Shown here: positions 43,106-50,582 of the stretch, one piece after another
Layout: every line of letters begins with the position of its first letter
Position numbering within the stretch: the stretch's first letter is position 1
Notes under the pieces: model-generated
What the model was told of the DNA's origin: nothing
The model's database searches: none
What the model saw: the letters and a program-made list of their open reading frames with translations, nothing else
Position numbers and translations under genes: made by a program
Source of the DNA: a virus
IMG/VR virus record: IMGVR_UViG_3300025894_000011
Location: 1 to 53,016 of that record
Reading direction: 5' to 3' (one strand)
DNA: 53,016 nucleotides

Positions 43106-44881
43106 TTAACCGTCACAACTAACACAGTCTTCCATTGCCTTTTGTGCAATATCACCTCTTAATACAGATTCAGTTCTCATATAGTATAAAGTTTTAATTC
43201 CTTGCTTCCATGCTTCTAAGTGAACCTGGTTAATCCATTTTGGAGTAGCTTCTTTAGGAAAAGCAAGATTTAAAGATACTGCCTGGTCTACATATTGTTG
43301 TCTAACACCTGCTTGTTTTACTAATTCTAATTGATTGATTTCTTTAAATGTTTTAAACACATCCTTGAACGGAACGCCTTCTTGGTATTGAGGAACATCT
43401 TTACATTTCATTAATATTCCTTTTAAGAAACACCAATCATCTAAGAATTTTAAACCTTGCACAGATCCACCGTCAGCCATAATTTTGTCCCATACCTTTT
43501 TATTATCATGTCCAATTTTATCAAGATACCCTTCTAATTGTTTATTCTTTCTAATAAAGGTTCCCTTTGCTGATTGATCGGTCCATATATTTGCTGGCAC
43601 TGGTTCAATACCTGCAGATATTCCACCGGCTAATTTTGAATTAGAAACTGTTGGTGCAACTGCTCTTAAATGAGTATTTCTAAAACCGGTATCTCTACAC
43701 CATAAAGGTTCTCCGTATTCCTCAGCAAGATCTCGGCTTGCCTTTTCACTTTCTATTTTAATTTGAGAAAATATATTACGAGTTTCATATTGAGCCTCTA
43801 GCCCTTCAAATGCAATACCTCTTTGCTGTAAATAAGTATGCCATCCTAATACACCTAAACCTAATGCCCTACCCTTTTCAGCAGATCTTACAGAATTTTC
43901 AAACCCTTTTCTATATTTTGCTTTTTGTAAAAATTCTTCAAGTACACCATCTAAGAACCATGTTGAATCATAAATCAGATTAGTATTTTTCCATTCATCA
44001 TACTTAGAAAGATTAAGAGAACTTAAACAACAAACAAAAGAATGATTTTCATCTGTATGTAAAACAATTTCAGAACAAATGTTAGTCATAAAAACCTTTA
44101 GGCCGTTTTTCTTATATGCTTCAGGGTTTTGTTTATTAACATTTCCTCTATACATAATATATGGTTGACCGGTTTGTCTACGCTTTCTCTGTACTGCTCC
44201 ATATCTTTTTCTAGATTCAGCATCGCCTTCTAAAACATTTCTCATAAACTTATCAGAAATAATAACACACTGGTTTGTATTTAAACATTGTCTATTAATA
44301 TCACCTTTAGGTTCTCTAATTTCTAACCATTCCCAAAAATCACTATGATCAATACTTAGGTTAGTACTCGCAGCACCTCTTCTTACAGCACCTTGATTAG
44401 TTGCAAGAATAGTAGAATCATTAATTTTAATAAAAGGTACTACACCATCACTTGTTCCATTGTCGGTTATCTCTGCACCAGCAGGTCTAATTTGATTATG
44501 GCATATTCCTACACCACCACCATGTTTAGCTAATAACATTAATTCAAGGTTCTTTTGTCCTATATCATTTATTGAATCTGCTACATCTATACCAAAACAA
44601 CTTATAGGTAAACCTCTTTCTGTTCCAGTATTGCTTAATACAGGTGATGCTAGATTTAACCACCCTTTCCAAATGTACTTCATAAACTTATCAGCCATTT
44701 CAGGTTTCTTGAGTCTATTAGCTACAGTTGTTGCTACTCTCCAATATGCGTCCTTTGGAGTTTCTCCAGGTAAACAATATCCTCTTGATATTGTATTTAG
44801 GTAAACATCAGTATGACCCCACTCTGGGTAATCAACACCGCGTTCCCAACCTAATTCTTTTTCTATTTGATCTGCTGTCAT
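43106..44881 (-). CDS. nrdA: Class I ribonucleotide reductase large subunit (NrdA)
   Basis: It reduces ribonucleotides to deoxyribonucleotides for phage DNA synthesis. The 591-residue protein lacks the N-terminal ATP-cone of typical NrdA (about 750), so it is probably not inhibited by dATP. Visible are NTGTERGLPISCFGIDV near 83-99, with the first redox Cys, and LLAKHGGGVGI near 115. NICSEIVLHTDENHSFVCCLSSLNLS near 268 (quoted as NICSEIVLH and FVCCLSSLNLS) gives the radical and second redox Cys. AVAPTVSNSKLAG and the C-terminal EDCVSCDG CxxC complete the set. The small CxxC membrane gene and nrdB lie immediately upstream. Confidence 0.95.
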   Translation of the reverse strand: MTADQIEKELGWERGVDYPEWGHTDVYLNTISRGYCLPGETPKDAYWRVATTVANRLKKPEMADKFMKYIWKGWLNLASPVLSNTGTERGLPISCFGIDVADSINDIGQKNLELMLLAKHGGGVGICHNQIRPAGAEITDNGTSDGVVPFIKINDSTILATNQGAVRRGAASTNLSIDHSDFWEWLEIREPKGDINRQCLNTNQCVIISDKFMRNVLEGDAESRKRYGAVQRKRRQTGQPYIMYRGNVNKQNPEAYKKNGLKVFMTNICSEIVLHTDENHSFVCCLSSLNLSKYDEWKNTNLIYDSTWFLDGVLEEFLQKAKYRKGFENSVRSAEKGRALGLGVLGWHTYLQQRGIAFEGLEAQYETRNIFSQIKIESEKASRDLAEEYGEPLWCRDTGFRNTHLRAVAPTVSNSKLAGGISAGIEPVPANIWTDQSAKGTFIRKNKQLEGYLDKIGHDNKKVWDKIMADGGSVQGLKFLDDWCFLKGILMKCKDVPQYQEGVPFKDVFKTFKEINQLELVKQAGVRQQYVDQAVSLNLAFPKEATPKWINQVHLEAWKQGIKTLYYMRTESVLRGDIAQKAMEDCVSCDG

Positions 44882-44900
44882 TCTTTCTTTTTTATTAAGA

Positions 44901-45152
44901 TTAATCGTTTACCTTAATGGTTTCATCACCAACATGCTGATGTGCATGTTTTATTGTTGGAGATAATAGTGGATGGTCACCGATTGAACTATGCGCAGCA
45001 TGTATACAATATGGGCAGTTCTCCTCATAAACTTTTTCAATCTTATCTTTGATTATTGCAGTATCTATTGATATGCTATAAACAGTTCCTACTAGCCATG
45101 ATGCTACCCCGAAAAGCAGTGCACCTGCTAAATAAATTATTTTTTCTTTCAT
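44901..45152 (-). CDS. Membrane-anchored CxxC/His-rich small protein between nrdA and nrdB
   Basis: An 83-residue protein with one N-terminal hydrophobic segment (about 5-27, IIYLAGALLFGVASWLVGTV). It is a signal anchor rather than a lipoprotein signal because no lipobox Cys follows. The soluble part has ENCPYCIHAAHS near 44-55 and several further His residues (KHAHQHV). CPYC resembles a glutaredoxin active site, but there is no thioredoxin fold at this length, so metal binding is equally likely. Its position inside the nrd operon hints at a link to reductase metal or redox supply. Function unknown. Confidence 0.6.
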   Translation of the reverse strand: MKEKIIYLAGALLFGVASWLVGTVYSISIDTAIIKDKIEKVYEENCPYCIHAAHSSIGDHPLLSPTIKHAHQHVGDETIKVND

Positions 45153-45180
45153 TTTGTTTTATTTTTTTTGTTTTTAATTA

Positions 45181-46176
45181 TTACCAAATATCATCCCAAT
45201 CATCACCTTCGCCTGCTTTAGCATAATCAGTTGGCCTGATTGCAAAAAAGTCAGTATGAGTATGCCCACCTGTTAAATGATAAAACCAATCTAACGCATC
45301 AGCAGATTTTTCATCATATTCAAATATTGGATCTAATCCTAGTTCTTGTAATTTTTCGTTTGTTCTTCTGTAAATAAAATTCTTTAAATCATATGCTTTA
45401 AGATTTTCAATATCACCTTGCTCAAATATCTTATCAATATAATTATGTTCCATACCTACAATTAATTTTGCAGCTTCATATACAGATTCTTTAACATCTT
45501 CTCTTAAAGTTTCATCCTCAGAACACATATGGTTAAATAGCCTACACCCCATTTTAGAATGTAATGATTCATCTCTTACAGACCATTTCATTTGTTGGCC
45601 TATCCCTTTTAATAGATTTCTCATTTGAAAAGAATAAAGAACAGCAAAAGAACTATAAAGAGATACACCTTCAGCAAATGCGGAGAATATTGCAAGACTC
45701 CTAGCAACTTCCTTTCTAGCATCTTTACTTTCTAATAAATCTTTATCAGTATACTCAGCTTTAGTTGACATTAAGAAGTCAAATTTATCAGCCATTGAAG
45801 GTTCATGTAAAAATGCAGTGTAATCCTCAAGACCTAAAGTTTCATTTAAATATGAATAAGCAACTGCATGGATCGTTTCTTGTGAACCAAACATCATTGC
45901 CATTTGTCTTATCTCATGTTTAGGAAACCATTTAGTAACCATTCCTGTCCAATAATCAGATACCGCACATTCAGTTTGCGCAAATCCTAAAAGAATATTT
46001 CCAACTAAATTCTTTTCATGAGGTTTAATATTTTCATTCCAATCTTTTAAGTCACCTTGCATTGATATTTCAGTATGTAACCAAAATGCTTGGGCTTGTG
46101 GTAACCAACCATCCAGATAATATTCTGGAAATTCAAAAGGTTTGTATTCGATACGCTCAGTAAAAAGTTTGCTCAT
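45181..46176 (-). CDS. nrdB: Class I ribonucleotide reductase small subunit (NrdB)
   Basis: The di-metal radical-generating subunit. The 331-residue protein has the ferritin-like helices with ligands. These include an acidic residue in GFAQTECAVSDYW near 71, SQETIHAVAYSYLN near 98 (Glu-x-x-His and the radical Tyr four residues later) and FSAFAEGVSLYSSFAVLY near 169. VRDESLHSKMG near 200 gives Glu-x-x-His. The first ligand appears to be Glu rather than the Asp of E. coli NrdB. The C-terminal acidic tail (GEGDDWDDIW) would dock into NrdA. Confidence 0.94.
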   Translation of the reverse strand: MSKLFTERIEYKPFEFPEYYLDGWLPQAQAFWLHTEISMQGDLKDWNENIKPHEKNLVGNILLGFAQTECAVSDYWTGMVTKWFPKHEIRQMAMMFGSQETIHAVAYSYLNETLGLEDYTAFLHEPSMADKFDFLMSTKAEYTDKDLLESKDARKEVARSLAIFSAFAEGVSLYSSFAVLYSFQMRNLLKGIGQQMKWSVRDESLHSKMGCRLFNHMCSEDETLREDVKESVYEAAKLIVGMEHNYIDKIFEQGDIENLKAYDLKNFIYRRTNEKLQELGLDPIFEYDEKSADALDWFYHLTGGHTHTDFFAIRPTDYAKAGEGDDWDDIW

Positions 46177-46200
46177 TGTTAATTTTTCTTTTTGACTAAA

Positions 46201-46220
46201 TATGCAACAGAAGTTGCATA
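46201..46220 (-). terminator. Perfect inverted repeat after polymerase N-half
   Basis: TATGCAAC and GTTGCATA form an eight-pair stem with a four-base loop, 25 bases past the polymerase N-half stop. The following T-run is poor (TTTAG), so this could be a weak terminator, an mRNA end stabiliser or a protein-binding palindrome in the nrdB leader. Confidence 0.35.
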
Positions 46221-46244
46221 AGTAGTTTAGTGTGGTTTATTTAT

Positions 46245-47651
46245 TTAAGACTTTTTTAGTTCTTGTTCCAAATCGTATGCTTTTTGTTGCAGTCTAAAAG
46301 ATTCTTTCTTATATTCTTTTCGCTGATCATATAACCTTGTAAGAACATCCTTTAGTATAGATCTTTCAGTATCATACACAGCACCAGTAACCGACACAAT
46401 ATTATTCTCACCTCTTTCAGCGCTTCTTTTTTCAGGTGATACTTTTTTCTTAAAGCTTTCTGGCGAAACATTTAACTGTCTCATTATAGAAGGATATAGA
46501 GAAGCAAAATCAAATGCAGCTACTGCGTTATGCATACCAGTTATTGGCTCTTTTACGAAGGCTCCTTCGAACTGCTCTCTTTTAGATGGTGGTGCTTTAG
46601 GATCTTTTGCCATTACTAAATTTCTGGTTAGAAATTCTCTTGCCAATAGTGCTTCAGTAATTGCGACTGGTGATGCTGCTTTAAAAATACTAATTTGAGT
46701 CATATGAGCAATAGTTAATGCAATATCCATTGTCTTAATCTTTTGATGAATAAGATAAACTAATGCTGTATCAATTACATTATAGAAAACATATTTAGGA
46801 TAATCCTTTTCATACATATCTTGGATAGTACCTTCATATTTAACTTTCTTAATTCCTACTACGGCTTCTCCTACAGTATCTAATTTAAAGTCTTCTTTAA
46901 TATCAACGGTTCTATCCCACTTTGCATAAATATCTAAATAATCCATTACACCTACGTGGCAAGGAAATTCATCTCTTCCAAAATTTCTACCTATAGGTGA
47001 AGCCGAACCAATATCAACACCAAGCTTTTTACACCTATTAATAATATACTGCCAATCAAATTTTATATAATTCCAACCTGTCATCATTGGGAATTTCTGA
47101 ACAAATGACATCATAAAAGTTGACATCATATCATATTCAGATTTAAAACATTTAAAAGTAAATGAAAAATCATCATCGATATCTTTAAAGTGTTCGTCGA
47201 TTTGTTTTTGTATTTTAGTTTGAGTTTGATTATCTAAATCTTTAGTTGCTAAAACAATACATTGTTTTTCTGGAGTAACAATACAAATTGTAGTAACTGG
47301 GTTTGGTGCTTTACTTGGTTCAGGGAAAGAATCAGTTACCTCAACTTCAATATCTACAAAATAAGTTCTTGGAAAATGATAACCAAAAATTAATTCCCTA
47401 TCAGAAAAAGATAGTTGATCCATGTATTCAATAATCCTATACTTATTTAACCACCTAGATCTTGCCTTTTTGACTGGGCGACCATCCCAGTTTTTTATTT
47501 TAGAGTCAGCATTAGGATCCGATTCATCACATACTTCCCAATTAAACATATCTTCTGGTTTAAGATCATAAGTCTTAAATCTTGTTTTACCGTCAAGATT
47601 AAAATATGATACCCATAGTTGGCGATCTTCTTGTGTAATGTCTAAAAGCAT
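46245..47651 (-). CDS. 43: DNA polymerase, N-terminal half (split T4 gp43)
   Basis: A 468-residue fragment of a family B polymerase. Exo I is FVDIEVEV (Asp100, Glu102), Exo II is NYIKFDWQYI (Asp199) and Exo III is YNVIDTAL (Asp294). Together they form an intact proofreading site. Palm motif A is DFASLYPSIM (381-390) with the first catalytic Asp. The ORF ends in the first fingers helix (LYDQRKEYKKESFRLQQKAY) and stops cleanly at TAA. Motifs B and C are encoded 15 kb away at 29885..31003. The two halves sum to 840 residues against 898 for T4 gp43. No intein motifs are present at the break. Confidence 0.95.
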   Translation of the reverse strand: MLLDITQEDRQLWVSYFNLDGKTRFKTYDLKPEDMFNWEVCDESDPNADSKIKNWDGRPVKKARSRWLNKYRIIEYMDQLSFSDRELIFGYHFPRTYFVDIEVEVTDSFPEPSKAPNPVTTICIVTPEKQCIVLATKDLDNQTQTKIQKQIDEHFKDIDDDFSFTFKCFKSEYDMMSTFMMSFVQKFPMMTGWNYIKFDWQYIINRCKKLGVDIGSASPIGRNFGRDEFPCHVGVMDYLDIYAKWDRTVDIKEDFKLDTVGEAVVGIKKVKYEGTIQDMYEKDYPKYVFYNVIDTALVYLIHQKIKTMDIALTIAHMTQISIFKAASPVAITEALLAREFLTRNLVMAKDPKAPPSKREQFEGAFVKEPITGMHNAVAAFDFASLYPSIMRQLNVSPESFKKKVSPEKRSAERGENNIVSVTGAVYDTERSILKDVLTRLYDQRKEYKKESFRLQQKAYDLEQELKKS

Positions 47652-47652
47652 A

Positions 47653-47667
47653 TTTATTTTTTATATG
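47653..47667 (-). promoter_or_regulatory. Candidate early/middle-type promoter upstream of polymerase N-half
   Basis: The minus strand reads ACATATAAAAAATAA and then AT before the ATG at 47651. It is near-leaderless and related to TATATAAAAATAAA. Confidence 0.35.
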
Positions 47668-47673
47668 TAATAA

Positions 47674-48168
47674 TTAATAGTTGTTTTCTTGTCTATTCCA
47701 ATTTTCTTCATTTTTGGAAAGATAATAATTATAGAACTCTTTTGGAGAAACTCCAATAGCCAACCCTGCATTAAATACAAAATGCATTACGTCTACCCAT
47801 TCCATTTTTAATTCTTTAAGATCACCTGGAGATAAATCAGATAACTTTTGATTTCTAATTTCAAGGTTTGCAGATTTCCAAGGTTTCCATGCAGCATTAC
47901 CTTTGCCGTCTTCAATACCACCAACCGCATCCATCATTTCATGTAATTCATCAATGATTGCATGGTTAGTTACCATAAGAAAGTCAACAACGTCTCCTAT
48001 ATTAAATTCAGAAAAAGGTTTTCTACCTTGTTTCTCAAAATACATAGATTGTGTTTTTGCTTGAAGTGAATAAAGATCTTCTAATGAGTTTTTAGAATGA
48101 TCATAACCGTTCTCTGAAAAGTAATCTCTTACCTCGAGATCTTTACATTTATTATCTATATTAGCCAT
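47674..48168 (-). CDS. All-alpha dUTPase/dCTPase (T4 gp56-like, dimeric dUTPase family)
   Basis: It hydrolyses dUTP (and perhaps dCTP) to the monophosphate, keeping uracil out of DNA and feeding thymidylate synthesis. The 164-residue helical protein has the ExxE and ExxD metal sites of the family: IIDELHEMMDAVGG near 72-85 and LKMEWVDVMHFVFNAGL near 120-136. WKPWKS near 95 is an aromatic substrate-side segment. Preceded by an early/middle-type motif, it sits beside polymerase and nrd genes. Confidence 0.85.
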   Translation of the reverse strand: MANIDNKCKDLEVRDYFSENGYDHSKNSLEDLYSLQAKTQSMYFEKQGRKPFSEFNIGDVVDFLMVTNHAIIDELHEMMDAVGGIEDGKGNAAWKPWKSANLEIRNQKLSDLSPGDLKELKMEWVDVMHFVFNAGLAIGVSPKEFYNYYLSKNEENWNRQENNY

Positions 48169-48178
48169 AAGTATTTGA

Positions 48179-48193
48179 TTTATTTTTATATAG
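48179..48193 (-). promoter_or_regulatory. Candidate early/middle-type promoter upstream of dUTPase
   Basis: The minus strand reads CTATATAAAAATAAA about ten bases before the ATG at 48168, identical to the helicase element. Confidence 0.5.
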
Positions 48194-48210
48194 CTAATAT
48201 GTAAATTTGT

Positions 48211-49047
48211 TTACATATAAGCAGAAGGATTTGGGAGGCCACTATAATGATCCCATAATGCTTCATCATTCCATTTTGAATCATACCAGAACATTCTCCC
48301 ATTTTTGTCTTTTCTCTTTGCCATTTGAGGATTTCCATAACACCTCATAAATTGCCTAAGCGGCTCAGGATCTGTACTAAATGGACTTTCCCAATCTTTG
48401 AGTTGACCGCCACCTAATGAATATGCCTGTAATGGAATATCTCTACATAATACAAAAATATCAGGTTCTCTTTTTAAAATTTCTCTTGCTGATTCAAATG
48501 GATTAATCCAAGATAAGCGATAGAGTATTTCTGCCCTGAGATAATTTCCTATACCATTAAAATAAGACTGGTTCATCAGTACTGTGTGTATAGGATGATT
48601 GAATGCAGCTTTATCTAAGTTATGAATAATATTATCAGTAAAAGCATCATATTCTTTAGTAGGATCTGGTCCTCTATTAGGTGACCAATCATCTACCCAT
48701 TTCCACTTACCGAATCTACGGACATCAACAAATGATAATGTAGTTCCATCTTTTTCAAGAAACATAAGATGAGAATGCTTCTTCTCTTTACCGGTATTAG
48801 TATGGGTAAAATGACCGCTCATTCCCATTGTCATTAGGAGATGTCGTTTTTCACTAGAATCATTATCAGAAATTGTAAGCATGAGTTCCTTTCCTCTACT
48901 CTCTGCAGATATTCTAAAGAACTTAAAAGGTACTTCAATATCCTTTCCTTTATGAACAGGGTTCTTTTTAATGTTTACAAATTTTAATCCGCTTGCCGCT
49001 TTATTGACATAATCGGCGGTTAATCTAAGTTCTGCTAATTCTGGCAT
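48211..49047 (-). CDS. Fpg/Nei-family DNA glycosylase lacking zinc-finger cysteines
   Basis: A 278-residue base-excision glycosylase/AP lyase. It begins MPELAELRLTADYV, giving the catalytic Pro2 and Glu3. SRGKELMLTI near 49 has the conserved Lys, and FNGIGNYLRAEILYRL near 176 carries the helix-two-turn-helix Asn. The usual C-terminal four-Cys zinc finger is replaced by YGNPQMAKRKDKNGRMFWY near 238-256, which keeps the finger Arg but not the zinc ligands, a zincless-finger form as in NEIL1. It would remove oxidised bases. It is spaced tightly with the HNH-like and sigma genes upstream. Confidence 0.88.
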   Translation of the reverse strand: MPELAELRLTADYVNKAASGLKFVNIKKNPVHKGKDIEVPFKFFRISAESRGKELMLTISDNDSSEKRHLLMTMGMSGHFTHTNTGKEKKHSHLMFLEKDGTTLSFVDVRRFGKWKWVDDWSPNRGPDPTKEYDAFTDNIIHNLDKAAFNHPIHTVLMNQSYFNGIGNYLRAEILYRLSWINPFESAREILKREPDIFVLCRDIPLQAYSLGGGQLKDWESPFSTDPEPLRQFMRCYGNPQMAKRKDKNGRMFWYDSKWNDEALWDHYSGLPNPSAYM

Positions 49048-49050
49048 ATC

Positions 49051-49560
49051 TTAATAGTTAAATCCTTTAATGTGAATGTCTAAGGAGGTTAATAATTCTG
49101 GAGTTCTTACACCGCTTCTACATACGGCATCTAATGTTTTTTGTTCAGTTTTTAGTATCCAAGCAATTTTAAGATTATTAACTAAGATATCATGAATGTT
49201 CTTAACTGTAATTTTTTCTAAAGCATAAAGCTTTTTTGCTATTTGGGATACTGGAATAATATGTTCTTGGTGAAAGGTACCGTTTTGTCTGCCTATATCT
49301 CGTAGCCCACTTTTATGATTTTGTTCTTTCCATCTCACCCATTGTAATCTTTCTTCAGCATCAGGTATTTTCATTTTCTTAGCTTCTGTTAAAGCACCTA
49401 AAGAATACATATATGGAATTCCATGTTGCTTAGGATTATCTGATGAAAATCTTACTAACCTTGATATAGCATATTTAGTATCTTTATCTTCCGGGTTTTC
49501 GGAATACCATTTCAGTAAAGGTTCTAATGCCTGTGAGTATAGTTTTATTCTTGGTATCAT
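49051..49560 (-). CDS. Putative HNH-like nuclease
   Basis: A 169-residue protein with a C-terminal region resembling an HNH core: FHQEHIIPVSQIAKKL near 96-111, VKNIHDILVNNLKIAWIL near 118 and KTEQKTLD near 136. The His-Ile-Ile-Pro and trailing Glu-x-x-x-Leu are typical, but no zinc CxxC pairs are seen. The helical N-terminus (LEPLLKWYSENPEDKDTKY) is unrecognised. It could be a homing-type or repair nuclease. Tight linkage to the sigma and Fpg genes (one or three bases) argues against a free-standing homing gene. Confidence 0.55.
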   Translation of the reverse strand: MIPRIKLYSQALEPLLKWYSENPEDKDTKYAISRLVRFSSDNPKQHGIPYMYSLGALTEAKKMKIPDAEERLQWVRWKEQNHKSGLRDIGRQNGTFHQEHIIPVSQIAKKLYALEKITVKNIHDILVNNLKIAWILKTEQKTLDAVCRSGVRTPELLTSLDIHIKGFNY

Positions 49561-49561
49561 A

Positions 49562-50134
49562 TTAACCTTTCATAGTTTTAATTGCGTTACGGATATTTCC
49601 ATTTACTGCTTGGACAGTTAATCCCAACTCTTTAGCAATTTCAGAAGTTTTCATTTCATGGCAACCAATACCAAATTTCATTTTGATGATTTCCTGTTGC
49701 TTAGGTTTTAGTTTGGTAAGTAAACCTGCAATAGTATGATTCAGATGTGATTCATTATGAGCAGATTCAATATGAGGTTGATATGAACCTTGGTAAGTAG
49801 CATCCAATACAGATACTTTAGGAGCCTCCTCGGTAAGGTGGGCTTTATGAGCAGGTACGCGGATGGTACGGCTTTTGTTGTTTAGTGCTTGGCGGATTGT
49901 TGCCTTGATCCACCATGATGCGTGTGTGGAGAATTTTGCACCGTTTGATTTTGCAGGGTTCCATTTGTCTCTTGCTTGGCATAATCCAATTGTACCTTCG
50001 TGGATTAGATCCTCTAATGATAGTCCCATACCCTGGTATTTTTTGGCAAGGTGGACGACCAATCTTAGGTTACCTAATACTGGGTCTTTTGATGTTTTGT
50101 AGTCTCCGATTTGTTTGTAGAATGTGTTATCCAT
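49562..50134 (-). CDS. Sigma-70-like RNA polymerase sigma factor
   Basis: A 190-residue sigma with regions 2 to 4. Region 2 has NLRLVVHLAKKYQGMGLSLE near 22-41, DLIHEGTIGLCQARDKWNP near 42-60 and KFSTHASWWIKATIRQALN near 67-85, then SRTIRVPAHK (start of region 3). Region 4 has LKPKQQEIIKMKFGIG near 142 and a helix-turn-helix KTSEIAKELGLTVQAVNGNI near 161-180. The usual Arg-x-Arg-Gln-Ile recognition helix is altered. Region 1.1 is absent. Codons for the first two thirds are much richer in G/C than the surroundings, pointing to recent acquisition, perhaps from a host group 2/3 sigma. It is separate from the gp55-like factor. Confidence 0.93.
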   Translation of the reverse strand: MDNTFYKQIGDYKTSKDPVLGNLRLVVHLAKKYQGMGLSLEDLIHEGTIGLCQARDKWNPAKSNGAKFSTHASWWIKATIRQALNNKSRTIRVPAHKAHLTEEAPKVSVLDATYQGSYQPHIESAHNESHLNHTIAGLLTKLKPKQQEIIKMKFGIGCHEMKTSEIAKELGLTVQAVNGNIRNAIKTMKG

Positions 50135-50246
50135 GTTTTTCCGTTTTTATAAATTTGTTATATATAAATATAATAAAAAAAATTGGGAAAAAAAAATATT
50201 TCGTAGACTTTTTTCTCTAAATATGAAAAAAGTTATTAACAATCTA

Positions 50247-50492
50247 TTAAAGATTACCAGGTGCTAATTTATCTGCTTCGATGTCTTTAATTAGTATATC
50301 AATACCTTTGATTACCAAGGAAACTGAATCATCATCAGGTAGTCCACTTTTACTACCTATAAATAATAACATATCCTTTATTGTATTAACTCTTTCAGTA
50401 ACTAATCTTTTACTTAAAATAGGATTGTTAGGAGGTGTAAAATGTGTATCATTATATTTCCAACTCAGTTTCATATCATCTCTTAAACTCAT
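50247..50492 (-). CDS. Small protein of unknown function
   Basis: An 81-residue soluble, helical-looking protein (VNTIKDMLLFIGSKSGLPDD near 35, IKGIDILIKDIEADKL near 62). No motif is recognised. It has a TATATT/ATAATAATAAA-type motif upstream and is followed by about 110 bases of A/T-rich sequence in which I see no gene, so it is probably its own transcript. The helical middle resembles small phage proteins of unknown role in other genomes only in composition. Confidence 0.55.
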   Translation of the reverse strand: MSLRDDMKLSWKYNDTHFTPPNNPILSKRLVTERVNTIKDMLLFIGSKSGLPDDDSVSLVIKGIDILIKDIEADKLAPGNL

Positions 50493-50498
50493 AACTTA

Positions 50499-50513
50499 TT
50501 TATTATTATATTG
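50499..50513 (-). promoter_or_regulatory. Candidate early/middle-type promoter
   Basis: The minus strand reads CAATATAATAATAAA, seven bases before the ATG at 50492, the same core as at the sliding clamp gene. Confidence 0.45.
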
Positions 50514-50582
50514 ATTATATGAAGGTTGGTTTAAAGTAATTATAAAATAATAGGTAAAACCAATAGAGTGTGACTACCTCAC

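Noticed and set aside
29885-47651. Intein or group I intron as the explanation for the split polymerase
   Set aside because: Neither half ends or begins with intein splice residues, both have normal start or stop codons, and the gap holds about 20 ordinary genes. A split gene is the simpler reading.
49863-50220. Rightward ORFs of 79 and 101 residues opposite the sigma-70-like gene
   Set aside because: They are antisense shadows created by the higher G/C content of the sigma gene. The minus-strand frame has clear sigma regions 2 and 4.
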